A DNA stretch of 64,000 nucleotides from Bacteroidales bacterium (GTDB lineage Bacteria > Bacteroidota > Bacteroidia > Bacteroidales > JAIOZK01): contig JAIPBS010000019.1 in assembly GCA_021738625.1 (NCBI GenBank), positions 1-64,000 on the forward strand, written 5' to 3'. The translations under genes were made by a program, and so were the position numbers. Position 1 is the stretch's first letter; the number at the start of each line of letters is the position of its first letter. Under the pieces are notes generated by a model that was not told the origin of the DNA, made no database searches, and saw only the letters and a list, made by a program, of their open reading frames with translations. This document shows positions 44,499 to 54,316 of the stretch, piece by piece.

Positions 44499-46002
44499 GT
44501 TTTATCCGTTTAATCGATTCTTCCTTTCCAAGCATCTCAATGATTTTAAACAGGCTGGGGCCGGTACCCGATCCTAAAAGCGTAAGCCTCAAAGAATTCA
44601 ATACCTGCCCGAAACTTAGTTCATTATCCTGAATATAGGTTTTAACCGTTTTTTCTGTGTTCTCTTCAGAAAATGTCCGGATATCCTCTAGAATTTTGAT
44701 GATGTCATTGAGTATGGCTGGTGTGTTTTCTTTCCATTTTTTCTTTATGACTTTCGGATCGTAACGCTCCGGTTCTTTAAAGAAAAAGAAGGATTGCTCC
44801 CAGAAATCGCTTACAAAATTAGCCCGTTCTCTAACGAGTGCTACCACTTCTTCCACATAATCCAGATCCGGGTTAAGGCCTTTATCATAAAGAATGGGAA
44901 GATATTTTTCGGTCAGCTCTTTATTAGTTTTGTGGTTCAAGTAATAGTGGTTAAACCATTTTGCTTTGTCCGGATCGAATCTGGCCCCGGACTTGCCAAT
45001 TCGATCAAGGGAGAATTTATTGATCAGTTCTTCCATCGAAAAAACTTCTTGTTCATCGCCCGGGTTCCATCCCAGAAGCGCCAGGATATTCACAAAGGCT
45101 TCGGGGAAATAACCGCTTTCCTTATATCCGGGGTTAAGTTCCCCTGTTTGGGGGTTTTGCCATTGCAAAGGGAATACGGGAAAGCCCATTTGATCCCCAT
45201 CGCGTTTACTTAACTTGCCCTGACCGCTTGGTTTGAGGATGAGTGGCAAGTGAGCAAAAACCGGCAACTCATTATCCCAGTCAAGAAAACGGTATAGCAA
45301 CAAATGAATGGGTGTGGAGTTGATCCATTCAGAACCTCTGATCACATGGGTGATCTTCATCAGATGGTCGTCAATAACATTGGCCAGGTGATAGGTTGGC
45401 ATTCCGTCGGATTTAAAAAGGATTTTGTCGTCCAGTTGCGATGATTCAAAAACGATGTCTCCATAAACAATATCCTTCAAATGGATTTTTTCATTTTCCG
45501 GGGTTTTAAGCCTGATCACGTAGGGTTGCCCTGATTGTATGCGTTCTTCCACTTCGGTTGTATCCATGGTGAGGGCGTTTTTCATTTCACCCCGAGTAAG
45601 AAAATTATACTGCTGTACCTCACTTTTTTGGTTCTTCAGCTTTTCACGCATTTGATCCAGTTCCTCCTGGCTGTCGAAGGCGTGGTATGCATATCCGTTT
45701 TCAACCAGCTGATCTGCGAATTTTTTATAGATATCCCCCCTTTCCGATTGACGGTATGGTCCGTAAGGGCCGCCGCCTTCGACGCCCTCATCAGAGATGA
45801 TCCCACACCAGCTCAGAGAGTCTGTTATATATTTTTCAGCTCCTTCAACGTACCTGTTTTGATCGGTATCCTCAATTCGAAGAATGAATTTACCATTTGC
45901 TCTTTTTGCAAAAAGGTAGTTAAACAAGGCGGTGCGCACACCCCCAATATGCAAAGGTCCTGTTGGGCTTGGAGCAAATCTGACGCGAATTTCCTGATCC
46001 AT
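44473..46002 (-). CDS. gltX: glutamate--tRNA ligase
   Basis: This 509-residue class I synthetase has RFAPSPTGPLHIGGVRTAL (HIGH equivalent), LRIEDTDQ, HLPLILKPSGQGKLSKRDG across the KMSKS site (KLSKR), and a C-terminal helical anticodon-binding domain. It charges tRNA-Glu. A TATCTTTG -7 element on the minus strand at 46033-46026 lies about 25 nt before the start codon. It is the first gene of the gltX-folB-CWC operon. Confidence 0.96.
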   Translation of the reverse strand: MDQEIRVRFAPSPTGPLHIGGVRTALFNYLFAKRANGKFILRIEDTDQNRYVEGAEKYITDSLSWCGIISDEGVEGGGPYGPYRQSERGDIYKKFADQLVENGYAYHAFDSQEELDQMREKLKNQKSEVQQYNFLTRGEMKNALTMDTTEVEERIQSGQPYVIRLKTPENEKIHLKDIVYGDIVFESSQLDDKILFKSDGMPTYHLANVIDDHLMKITHVIRGSEWINSTPIHLLLYRFLDWDNELPVFAHLPLILKPSGQGKLSKRDGDQMGFPVFPLQWQNPQTGELNPGYKESGYFPEAFVNILALLGWNPGDEQEVFSMEELINKFSLDRIGKSGARFDPDKAKWFNHYYLNHKTNKELTEKYLPILYDKGLNPDLDYVEEVVALVRERANFVSDFWEQSFFFFKEPERYDPKVIKKKWKENTPAILNDIIKILEDIRTFSEENTEKTVKTYIQDNELSFGQVLNSLRLTLLGSGTGPSLFKIIEMLGKEESIKRIKHGIERIQK

Positions 46003-46031
46003 ATCAATAGTAAATTTTTGGTTTGCAAAGA

Positions 46032-46065
46032 TAAAAAAATTAAAAGCCCTGTTTTTTTAAGGCTT
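46032..46065 (-). terminator. terminator of the M1 peptidase gene
   Basis: Minus strand: AAAGCC (46064-46059), A-rich loop, GGCTTT (46048-46043), then TTAATTTTTTT. It follows the M1 peptidase stop codon by 4 nt, and its tail runs into the -7 element of gltX. Confidence 0.7.
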
Positions 46066-46067
46066 TC

Positions 46068-48047
46068 TTAATGCTTGATGATCTTGTGTGCTGTCTGTCC
46101 CTTGTAATTTCTGAAATAAATAAAGTATGTACCGGAAGCCAGGCCGGATAAATTCAGCCTTTTTTCGCGTTTTTTGATGGTACAACGATGTAATTCTTCC
46201 CCTGAATAGTTGAAGACCTTTGCCTCTATAGGAAGCAAATCAAAAGAGGGGAAGACTAAATGAACGTCTTCATTGAAAGGATTCGGATGGATCTTTAGGT
46301 TTGATAAAGAAGAATTTTCATTTACAGAAAAAACCATACTGTTAAGTTTTTCAAGTGTATGATTCATGGGGTCCACCTGGATTTCCACAATGCTTTTCTG
46401 AACAGGGATCTCAAAATTCATTTCCTGCTCGCTCTGATACAATAGCAAGCTGGTATCGGTATAGTCACTAAAAATAAGACGGTACTCCATCAGCATTTGA
46501 AAGAAATCAGTAAAGGTTGTGGAAGCAGATTGCATCACGTTCAGATACAACATTTCATTTTCCTGGTAAGCTACAATGTCATAGATAGGATAGCCCTGTC
46601 CGTAGTACCATTGTTCAAAAAAGAAATCATAATCAAATGCCGACATTTCATTTGTCAGTTCAAGGAAATCGTTTCCTGTTGCAACACTGTCAGCGTACCT
46701 GATCTGGAATTCTTTAAGAATATTAAAAAATAAATCATCATTTTGCAGCTCGAAACGAAGCATATGGATGATATATGCACCTTTCAAATAGGAAAGCCTG
46801 TTATCGAATATCCTGAACATCACCAGCGGATCCTCGGGGTCGATCTCATCAGGTGGTATGTATATGCTTCCGCCAGGTTCCTGGAGTACTTGTGAAGCTG
46901 CCTGTTCCAGCCATATTTGGGGGTATTCTTGACCTGCAATGTATTCATGCGCCAGGTAATCCGAATAGGTGGAAAAACCTTCATTGATCCAGATATCGCT
47001 CCAGCTGGCACAGGTCACCTGGTCGCCAAACCACATATGTCCCAGTTCATGAGCCGTGATTCCGAATCCGAATGAACCGATGGTAGTCATGGTTTGATGC
47101 TCCATTCCCCCTCCTATCTCAGCAAAACAATGTCCATACTTTTCTTCACTGAATGGATACATTCCAAATAGATCACAGAACAACTCCATGAAAAGGACGG
47201 TTTTATCAATACCTACCTTGTAAGTACCAAGAAAACCTTCTCTATCGTAAATGAAGTTTTGTATAAGTATAGAGTCTCCCTTGAGTTGCCGGGGCTTTGC
47301 ATAAATATTGTATTCCTGATAATCCGCCACTGCAAATGAGATCAGATAATAATCTATAGGATAACGTGATTTCCATTCATATCTTAGCTTGCCGTTCCCC
47401 AATTCAGTGATGTTGGTGAGCAATCCCTGTGATCCTGCTAAATTAGAGCTATCCGTTGTAATAAACACCCAGCATGAATCGGCTTTATCTTCGAGCACTT
47501 GCTTGGTTGGCCACCACTGTTTTGCATTGAAAGGTTCCGAAAGCGTCCAGCTTACATGAATATCCCACTCGGATGAATATGCAGTGGAAATACCGTTGAA
47601 AAATCCACCGGCTGGCGGTTGACCGTGATAATATATTTTGGTTTGAAATATTTCGGAGTTTTTCGGAGCAAGTTCGGGAATAATATAAATGTTGTTGTTG
47701 TTTTGATAGAATGAAGTGCTGATTTGGTCTAGTAGCACCGAATCAACAGTCATTTCATCAATAAGTTCAAATACGATGGTATCAAGGCTTACAACAATAG
47801 ATTCCGCCAAAATACTAACTTGACCTTTTATAAAAGTGTTATTATTGTTTGCCTCGATGTCAAGAAAGTAAAACTTAATGTCGTAATCATAAACTAGCGG
47901 AGATTGGTCCTGATTAAAAAACGATGCCATGTGCCTTTGTTTTTGATTTGAACAAGAGGTTGCATGGTCATTGATGAGGTAGTACGGAATTTGTGCTGCA
48001 GAACTTAGCCAAAAAACACAAAAGATCATCAATGTTAGCAGACGCAT
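46068..48047 (-). CDS. secreted M1 family metallopeptidase with T9SS C-terminal domain
   Basis: This 659-residue protein has a signal peptide (MRLLTLMIFCVFWLSSAAQ), the M1 aminopeptidase N-terminal sandwich, GGGMEHQTM (exopeptidase motif in modified form), and the zinc site HELGHMWFG with the distant Glu in WINEGFSTY. The last 80 residues, from LSNLKIHPNPFNEDV to GTYFIYFRNYKGQTAHKIIK, form a type A sorting domain for the type IX secretion system. The product should be exported and attached to or released from the cell surface. The ATG at 48047 is preferred to an upstream in-frame ATG at 48155 that would overlap the divergent neighbour. Confidence 0.9.
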   Translation of the reverse strand: MRLLTLMIFCVFWLSSAAQIPYYLINDHATSCSNQKQRHMASFFNQDQSPLVYDYDIKFYFLDIEANNNNTFIKGQVSILAESIVVSLDTIVFELIDEMTVDSVLLDQISTSFYQNNNNIYIIPELAPKNSEIFQTKIYYHGQPPAGGFFNGISTAYSSEWDIHVSWTLSEPFNAKQWWPTKQVLEDKADSCWVFITTDSSNLAGSQGLLTNITELGNGKLRYEWKSRYPIDYYLISFAVADYQEYNIYAKPRQLKGDSILIQNFIYDREGFLGTYKVGIDKTVLFMELFCDLFGMYPFSEEKYGHCFAEIGGGMEHQTMTTIGSFGFGITAHELGHMWFGDQVTCASWSDIWINEGFSTYSDYLAHEYIAGQEYPQIWLEQAASQVLQEPGGSIYIPPDEIDPEDPLVMFRIFDNRLSYLKGAYIIHMLRFELQNDDLFFNILKEFQIRYADSVATGNDFLELTNEMSAFDYDFFFEQWYYGQGYPIYDIVAYQENEMLYLNVMQSASTTFTDFFQMLMEYRLIFSDYTDTSLLLYQSEQEMNFEIPVQKSIVEIQVDPMNHTLEKLNSMVFSVNENSSLSNLKIHPNPFNEDVHLVFPSFDLLPIEAKVFNYSGEELHRCTIKKREKRLNLSGLASGTYFIYFRNYKGQTAHKIIKH

Positions 48048-48146
48048 AGTCTTAAAGGAATTGGTTAGCTTTGCCAAAAGTAATAAAAAATAAAGCCTTG
48101 TTCTGCACGTTTTTACAAGAGTTGAATAATGGTTGTTTGATCTGAT

Positions 48147-51100
48147 ATGGAACAAAAGAAACTGATCCTATATAAGCTTGAAAGATTTTTAAAGAAGTAC
48201 TATTTCAGCCGCTTGATCCGCGGATTAATTAGCGGTTTGAGTATTGTAGTCCTTGTCTTTCTCCTTTTTGTCCTTGCAGAATATTTTTCATATTTCAATC
48301 CGGGCTTTCGGCAGGCACTGTTTATCGGGTTTGTTGCCATTGCCTTTTTGGTAACCTTATTGTTGATCATAAGACCGATACTTCAAATCATTAAAGTAGG
48401 AAGAGGTCTTACCCATGTGGATGCCGCAGGTATAATAGGCAGGTATTTTCCCGAGGTTAAGGACAAATTGCTCAACACACTGCAACTAATCGGTTTAAGC
48501 GGGACTGATGTAGCCGATTACCGGCTGCTTGAAGCCAGTATTGATCAGAAAACGGAATCGATTAAACTGGTGCCTTTCCAAAAAGCTGTGCGTTTGGGAG
48601 AGAATCGTAAATATCTTAGGTATTTCGTTCCGCTGAGTTTTATCCTTTTGCTTTTATTGATACTAAGTCCTCAACTGGTGACCGAACCGACAGAAAGAAT
48701 AGTTAACTACAAAAACGTTTATGAGAAACCCAGACCTTTCTCAATACGGATAAAGAATAATGATCTATCTGTTTTACAAAGAGAAGATTTTCATCTGGAA
48801 GTAGAAATTACCGGGGATGAACGACCGGCTCAGCTATTCATCGAATACGAAAACAATGTGCAAAGACTTAACAAGGAAAGCGCTGATGACTTTAAATACA
48901 CATTTCGTCAACCTGTTAAGGATATTAGGTTCAAAATAAAAAGCAGTGAAGTTTCAACGGGGCATTACACACTGAAGGTACATCCAAAACCTGCACTTTT
49001 GGGTTATGAGATCACAATAGATTATCCGGATCATACAGGCCTGGAAACAGAGCTTGTTAAAGACAATGGTGAAATGGTTATACCTGAAGGGAGTCAGGTG
49101 GATTGGAAAATATTCACAAAAAATACAGAGTCTGTTAAGTTTTTCTACAATGGAGAACTGGAACAATTGAAAGCTGAGAACACCAACGTTTATCAGGTAG
49201 GGAAAAAGGTCTTGAAAGATTCTGATTATTCAATAAGTCTTCAAAATGAATATGCAAGCTCCGCTGATTCAGTCTATTTTTCTATACATGCGGTAAAGGA
49301 TGCCTATCCTGACATTGAAGTAAGAAGGTTCCGGGATTCAGCCCAGGAAAATATGTTGTTCTTTAGCGGTATTGTTAAGGATGATTATGGTATTAGTGGT
49401 TTGTCATTTCGCTATAAAATATTTGAAGATCAAGGAAAAAAGAAAGAAACACGAAACGAAATAATTCCCATTGATACTGAAAGCACAGGAGAACGTCAGC
49501 AGTTCCTGTATCAGGTGAACCTGGACGATTTACCCCTGAAGGAAGGCAATATCATGGAATATCATTTTATGGTGTGTGACAATGACGCAGTGAACGGATA
49601 TAAATGCTCGGGTAGCAGAAAATTTGAGTTTAAGGTGAAGACCAGGGAAGAAATCGAAGCTGAGTTGAAACAGGAAGACAAAGAAATCCAAAGAAAACTC
49701 AATGAAAACCTGAAGGATATTCAGAAAATTAATGAAAAGATCGAAAAATTTGTCAAAGAGAAGAAATCCGGGAAACAATTCAACTGGAACGATAAGAAGA
49801 GGATTGAAGATCTGATGAAAGAACAGTTGAGGGTAAAAAAGGATATCGAAGAAAATTTGGATCGCCTGAACCGGAAAAATGAAAAGGAAAGTGAAAGCTT
49901 TGAATACAGCGAAGATATTTTAGAAAAGCAACGGCAACTCGAAGAATTATTTGAGAAGGTTTTGGATGTGGAGACGAAGAAATTGATGGATGAACTGCAA
50001 AAGTTACTGGAGGAATACAATGAAGATAAGATGCAGGATCTGATGGAAAAAATGAAGATGTCGAACGACGAGTTGGAAGAAGAACTCGACAGAAATCTTG
50101 AACTACTTAAACAGCTTGAATTTGAAAAGACTTTAAACCAAACCCTGGACAAACTTGATTCGCTGCGAAAGGATCAGGAAGAATTGAAAAAAGAAACAGA
50201 TCAAAATACGGGTGAAAAGGAATCTTTGATGGAGGAACAGGAGAAATTGCAGGAAGAATTTAAAGAGATTGAAAAGGATCTGAAGGAATTGAAAAACAAG
50301 GCCGAGGAACTAGAGAATAAACCTGAATTTCCGGAGACTCAGTCCGAACAGGAAGGTGTGAAGAAAGAGATGGAAGAAAGCAAACAGAACATGGGCAAGG
50401 GCAAGTTGGAAAAATCGGCTCAATCACAGCAAAAAGCTGCGGAAGGAATGCAGAAGTTGAAAGATATGCTTTTTCAAATGCAAAGCCAAAGCAGTCAGCA
50501 GCAAGGAGAGGATTTAAACAAACTCCGGGGATTGCTCGAAAACATAGTAAAGGTCTCATTTGAGCAGGAAAGTGTTATGGATATCATGAAATCGATAAAA
50601 GAAAATGATCCTGCCTACGTAAAGACTCTTAATGTTCAAAAGGATATTATGGAGGAAGTTGATTTGATCAGGGATAGTTTGAATGCCCTTGCGCGTCGGA
50701 ATTTTATGATTGCGCCTGTGATCAATGAGGAAATAAAAAAGATATATGATTATGCAGAGAAGGCCCTGAATGAGTTCGAATCAACGAATTTTCGTGATAA
50801 TAATATGCAACGCGGAATTGCCGATCAGCAGTTTATGCTCACTGCGATAAACAATTTAGCTTTGCTGCTTGCGGAAGCCATCAACCAGATGGAGTCAAAC
50901 ATGGCTATGCAGAATTCCATGTCGGGAGAAAGTCAATGCTCCCAACCCGGGGGAGGTAAAAAGAAATCTGCCAAAAGCCTTCGTCAGATGCAGGAACAGT
51001 TAAATCAGCAAATTGATCAGTTGAAGAAACAAATGAAAGGAAAATCGGGTAAAACCGGCAAAGGCAAAGGCAAGATGAGCGAACAATTTGCAAGGATGGC

Positions 51101-51509
51101 CGCTGAACAGGAAATGATCAGAAGACAGGTGCAGGGATACATGGAGGAGTTGAAAAAAATGGGAGTTGATGAAGAAGGTCTGAATGATGTTATGAAAGAA
51201 ATGGAAAAATCGGAGCAGGACATTATCAATAAGATTATCGATCAGCAAACCATAAACCGTCAGCAAGAAATTTTAACCCGCTTGCTGAAATCAGAAGAAG
51301 CTGAATTGCAAAGAGAAAAATCTGAAGAACGGGAATCAAGAGAAGCAAAAGATCAAAAATTCAGTAACCCTGAAAGAAAAATCGAGTATAAGGGAAAGAA
51401 AACACAGGAGACTGAAGTTTTACGCCGGGTAGATCCTCGTATGCAGGAATTCTACAGGCAAAAAGTAAAAAATTATTTGTACGAATATCTGTTCGAAAAT
51501 GAAGATTAG
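48147..51509 (+). CDS. DUF4175-like membrane protein with long coiled coil
   Basis: This 1120-residue protein has three membrane segments near the N terminus (about 22-45, 53-76 and 153-172), a beta-rich extracytoplasmic part (about 180-490), then a very long Glu/Lys/Gln-rich coiled coil (about 490-830 and again 930-1080) separated by a globular segment. The layout matches DUF4175-type proteins of Bacteroidota. Function unknown; a structural or scaffold role at the envelope is an inference. Its stop overlaps the start of the next gene by 11 nt, so it is coupled to the RsbW-like gene. Confidence 0.8.
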   Translation: MEQKKLILYKLERFLKKYYFSRLIRGLISGLSIVVLVFLLFVLAEYFSYFNPGFRQALFIGFVAIAFLVTLLLIIRPILQIIKVGRGLTHVDAAGIIGRYFPEVKDKLLNTLQLIGLSGTDVADYRLLEASIDQKTESIKLVPFQKAVRLGENRKYLRYFVPLSFILLLLLILSPQLVTEPTERIVNYKNVYEKPRPFSIRIKNNDLSVLQREDFHLEVEITGDERPAQLFIEYENNVQRLNKESADDFKYTFRQPVKDIRFKIKSSEVSTGHYTLKVHPKPALLGYEITIDYPDHTGLETELVKDNGEMVIPEGSQVDWKIFTKNTESVKFFYNGELEQLKAENTNVYQVGKKVLKDSDYSISLQNEYASSADSVYFSIHAVKDAYPDIEVRRFRDSAQENMLFFSGIVKDDYGISGLSFRYKIFEDQGKKKETRNEIIPIDTESTGERQQFLYQVNLDDLPLKEGNIMEYHFMVCDNDAVNGYKCSGSRKFEFKVKTREEIEAELKQEDKEIQRKLNENLKDIQKINEKIEKFVKEKKSGKQFNWNDKKRIEDLMKEQLRVKKDIEENLDRLNRKNEKESESFEYSEDILEKQRQLEELFEKVLDVETKKLMDELQKLLEEYNEDKMQDLMEKMKMSNDELEEELDRNLELLKQLEFEKTLNQTLDKLDSLRKDQEELKKETDQNTGEKESLMEEQEKLQEEFKEIEKDLKELKNKAEELENKPEFPETQSEQEGVKKEMEESKQNMGKGKLEKSAQSQQKAAEGMQKLKDMLFQMQSQSSQQQGEDLNKLRGLLENIVKVSFEQESVMDIMKSIKENDPAYVKTLNVQKDIMEEVDLIRDSLNALARRNFMIAPVINEEIKKIYDYAEKALNEFESTNFRDNNMQRGIADQQFMLTAINNLALLLAEAINQMESNMAMQNSMSGESQCSQPGGGKKKSAKSLRQMQEQLNQQIDQLKKQMKGKSGKTGKGKGKMSEQFARMAAEQEMIRRQVQGYMEELKKMGVDEEGLNDVMKEMEKSEQDIINKIIDQQTINRQQEILTRLLKSEEAELQREKSEERESREAKDQKFSNPERKIEYKGKKTQETEVLRRVDPRMQEFYRQKVKNYLYEYLFENED

Positions 51510-51969
51510 AGAAAAATTAACCGTAGAAGCAAATCCTGAATCATTCAATGAAATAGAAAAGTATATTGAATGGGTTTGCGATTATTACAACATTAGCGAT
51601 CATTATTACGGAAATATTTTAATGGCCGTAACTGAAATGGTCAAACATATCAACGAAGAAAACATCCTGGAAGAGTCCAAATATAATATAGAGTTCGGCA
51701 CAGAACAGGAAAACATATGTTTTGTTGTAAGATTTCCTGCCCATTTGAAATACATCAGATATACTTTCGAACACTTCAATGAGAAACAGGATTTAATCGA
51801 TCCTAAAGTAAGAAGAGTTTTCGTCATCAAATCCTTATGCGATGAGATCACCTTTGAGATCGATGGCATAAAGTTGATATTCAAGATAGAAAAGATTACA
51901 GAGGAAGCAGGAAAACACAGAACGAAAGAAATTTCATCTTACCTGAACAAGATAAAAGAACGGATTTAG
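51499..51969 (+). CDS. RsbW-like (GHKL-fold) protein without ATPase signature
   Basis: This 156-residue protein resembles the small anti-sigma-type ATP-binding proteins of Bacteroidota: a start MKIREKLTVEANPESFNEIE, a helix YYGNILMAVTEMVKHI in the place of the N box, and FVIKSLCDEITFE near the end. The usual N-box Asn after the Glu is His here (EMVKH instead of ExxxN), and no DxGxG box is present in the following strand region (CFVVRFPAHLKYIRY). ATP binding is therefore doubtful. It is coupled to DUF4175 (11-nt overlap) and followed by ybeY after 19 nt. Confidence 0.7.
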   Translation: MKIREKLTVEANPESFNEIEKYIEWVCDYYNISDHYYGNILMAVTEMVKHINEENILEESKYNIEFGTEQENICFVVRFPAHLKYIRYTFEHFNEKQDLIDPKVRRVFVIKSLCDEITFEIDGIKLIFKIEKITEEAGKHRTKEISSYLNKIKERI

Positions 51970-51988
51970 CATACACCCAAAATCCTTA

Positions 51989-52429
51989 ATGCTAATGGAT
52001 AGCCCTGAGATCAACTTTTTCTCGGAAGGTACTGATTTTGTTTATGACGAATTAGAACAAGCAAAAGGCATTGTTAATATGGTTTTGGCAGAAGAGAAAA
52101 CATGGTTTGCCGAAGTTAACGTTATTTTTTGTAGTGATAATGAGATCAAAAGGATCAACAAGGCCTTTCTGAATAAGGACCAAACAACAGATGTCATATC
52201 ATTTGATATGGAAAGTGAGCTTGCCATAACCGAGATTTATATTGGTATTGATCAGGTAGAGAAAAACTCTAGATACTTTAATGAAACATTTGAAAATGAA
52301 TTAAATAGGGTGTTGATTCATGGTCTATTGCACCTATGCGGTTACAATGATTATACAGAGCATGAAAAGAAAGAAATGAAGGCGAAAGAAAATTTCTATT
52401 TACAAAAAAGTCAGATAGGTTTCACGTGA
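51989..52429 (+). CDS. ybeY: endoribonuclease YbeY, rRNA maturation
   Basis: This 146-residue protein has the UPF0054/YbeY features: [18 protein letters not shown] and the metal site [20 protein letters not shown]. In E. coli YbeY the zinc is held by three histidines (HGxLHxxGYDH); here the first two are kept and the third position reads Asn-Asp, with a His three residues later. This variation is also seen in relatives from this phylum as far as I recall. The enzyme takes part in 16S rRNA 3' end maturation and ribosome quality control. Its last 4 nt overlap mnmG (GTGA). Confidence 0.9.
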   Translation: MLMDSPEINFFSEGTDFVYDELEQAKGIVNMVLAEEKTWFAEVNVIFCSDNEIKRINKAFLNKDQTTDVISFDMESELAITEIYIGIDQVEKNSRYFNETFENELNRVLIHGLLHLCGYNDYTEHEKKEMKAKENFYLQKSQIGFT

Positions 52430-52433
52430 AACA
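52418..52433. promoter_or_regulatory. parS site (ParB binding) at the mnmG start codon
   Basis: The 16-mer GGTTTCACGTGAAACA differs from the parS consensus TGTTnCACGTGAAACA only at the first base, and its inner 14 nt (52419-52432) are a perfect palindrome. The GTG of the CACGTG core is the mnmG start codon, and TGA of the same core ends ybeY. Confidence 0.8.
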
Positions 52434-54309
52434 AAATATATTCAAGAAATATGATGTTATTGTGGTTGGTGCCGGACATGCCGGCTGTGAAGCAGCTGCT
52501 GCCGCCGCCAATTTAGGTTCCTCTGTTTTATTGGTCACCATGAATATGATGAATATAGCACAGATGTCATGTAATCCTGCTATGGGAGGAATTGCCAAAG
52601 GTCAAATCGTTAGGGAGATCGATGCCTTGGGTGGATATAGTGGTATTGTTTCTGACAGATCAATGATACAATTCAGGATGTTGAATAAATCCAAAGGTCC
52701 GGCCATGTGGAGCCCGCGCACACAGAACGACAGAATGCTTTTCTCGACGATCTACCGGGAGATATTGGAAAAAACAAATAATTTGGATTTTTGGCAGGAT
52801 ATGGTTACCGGCATTCTTGTTGAAAAGGAGCAAGTGATTGGAGTACGGACTTCAATGGGACATGAAATATTCGCACAAAGTGTTATCCTAACCAACGGTA
52901 CATTTCTTAACGGGATCATTCATATCGGAAATAAAAAATTCGGTGGGGGAAGAATGGGTGAAACCGCCAGTACCGGACTCACAGCTTCATTGAATGAGCT
53001 GGGATTTGAATCCGCACGGATGAAAACAGGTACGCCGGTTAGGATAGACGGACGCAGTGTTGATTTCGGTAAACTTGAAGAACAGAAAGGAGATGAAAAG
53101 CCGGGTAAGTTTTCTTATACGGATACCCAACCACCGAAGAAGCAACGAAGCTGTTACCTGCTTTTTACCAGCCCGGAAGTGCATGATATTTTACGCAGCG
53201 GCTTCGATGAATCTCCTATGTTCCAGGGACGCATAAAAGGAATTGGACCGCGATATTGTCCTTCGATAGAAGATAAAATCGACAGATTTGCAGATAAGGA
53301 AAAGCATCAGTTATTTTTGGAACCAGAAGGATGGAATACCGTGGAATATTATTTGAATGGATTTTCATCTTCCCTTGCCGGCCATATTCAATATAAAGCT
53401 TTGACAAAATTACCGGGCTTTGAAAATGCAAAAATATTCAGGCCAGGATATGCAATCGAATATGACTATTTCCCACCTTTGCAACTGAAGTACACCCTTG
53501 AAACCAAATTGGTGCCTAATTTGTACTTTGCCGGTCAAATTAATGGTACCACCGGATATGAGGAAGCGGCTGCACAGGGAATAATGGCCGGCATTAATGC
53601 GCATTTAAAAAATAATCAAAAGGAACCTTTGATTTTAAGCCGTTCGGAAGCCTACATAGGGGTTTTAATTGATGACCTTATCACAAAAGGAGTTGACGAG
53701 CCTTATCGGATGTTCACCTCAAGAGCGGAGTACAGAATTTTGCTGCGACAGGATAATGCTGATTTAAGGCTCAGTCCGATTGCATATCGGATTGGATTAA
53801 TATCCGATGAACGTATTAAGAAAATGGAAGAAAAGAAAAATGGAATAGAGAAAATTAAACAATTTCTTGCCGACACCAGTATAGATTTAGATGAAATGAA
53901 CCGCTTGCTTGATCAGGTGAACTCTGCAAAATTAAAACAGAAAATAAAACTGAAAAATATTTTACTAAGGCCTGAAATCGGTATTCAAAATTTAATCCGG
54001 GGCTCAAATGCACTCAGAAATTTTTTAGAACAGGAAGAATTAATGAAGGAAGAAATCCTTGAAGAAACAGAGATCCTTGTGAAATATCAGGGATATATTG
54101 ACAAACAAAAAGATCTTGCCAATAAGTTTAGAAGGTTGGAAGACATTCAATTAAAAGAAAACTTCGATTATCATACACTAAAATCACTTTCCTACGAGGC
54201 CAGGGAGAAACTGAATAAGATACAGCCCAAAACAATCGGTCAGGCCAGTCGAATTAGCGGAGTATCTCCTTCGGATATTTCAGTTTTAACTGTATTTTTG
54301 GGTCGTTAA
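52426..54309 (+). CDS. mnmG: tRNA uridine-5-carboxymethylaminomethyl modification enzyme MnmG
   Basis: This 627-residue protein has the FAD-binding motif [12 protein letters not shown] (about 13-24), the MnmG hallmark [24 protein letters not shown] split as [13 protein letters not shown] and [40 protein letters not shown] and [12 protein letters not shown]. With MnmE it installs the cmnm5 group on wobble uridine of several tRNAs. The only possible start is the GTG at 52426, because no in-frame ATG lies before the FAD motif. Both its start codon and the start of the next gene lie within parS sites. Confidence 0.97.
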   Translation: MKQNIFKKYDVIVVGAGHAGCEAAAAAANLGSSVLLVTMNMMNIAQMSCNPAMGGIAKGQIVREIDALGGYSGIVSDRSMIQFRMLNKSKGPAMWSPRTQNDRMLFSTIYREILEKTNNLDFWQDMVTGILVEKEQVIGVRTSMGHEIFAQSVILTNGTFLNGIIHIGNKKFGGGRMGETASTGLTASLNELGFESARMKTGTPVRIDGRSVDFGKLEEQKGDEKPGKFSYTDTQPPKKQRSCYLLFTSPEVHDILRSGFDESPMFQGRIKGIGPRYCPSIEDKIDRFADKEKHQLFLEPEGWNTVEYYLNGFSSSLAGHIQYKALTKLPGFENAKIFRPGYAIEYDYFPPLQLKYTLETKLVPNLYFAGQINGTTGYEEAAAQGIMAGINAHLKNNQKEPLILSRSEAYIGVLIDDLITKGVDEPYRMFTSRAEYRILLRQDNADLRLSPIAYRIGLISDERIKKMEEKKNGIEKIKQFLADTSIDLDEMNRLLDQVNSAKLKQKIKLKNILLRPEIGIQNLIRGSNALRNFLEQEELMKEEILEETEILVKYQGYIDKQKDLANKFRRLEDIQLKENFDYHTLKSLSYEAREKLNKIQPKTIGQASRISGVSPSDISVLTVFLGR

Positions 54310-54316
54310 AAGAAAG

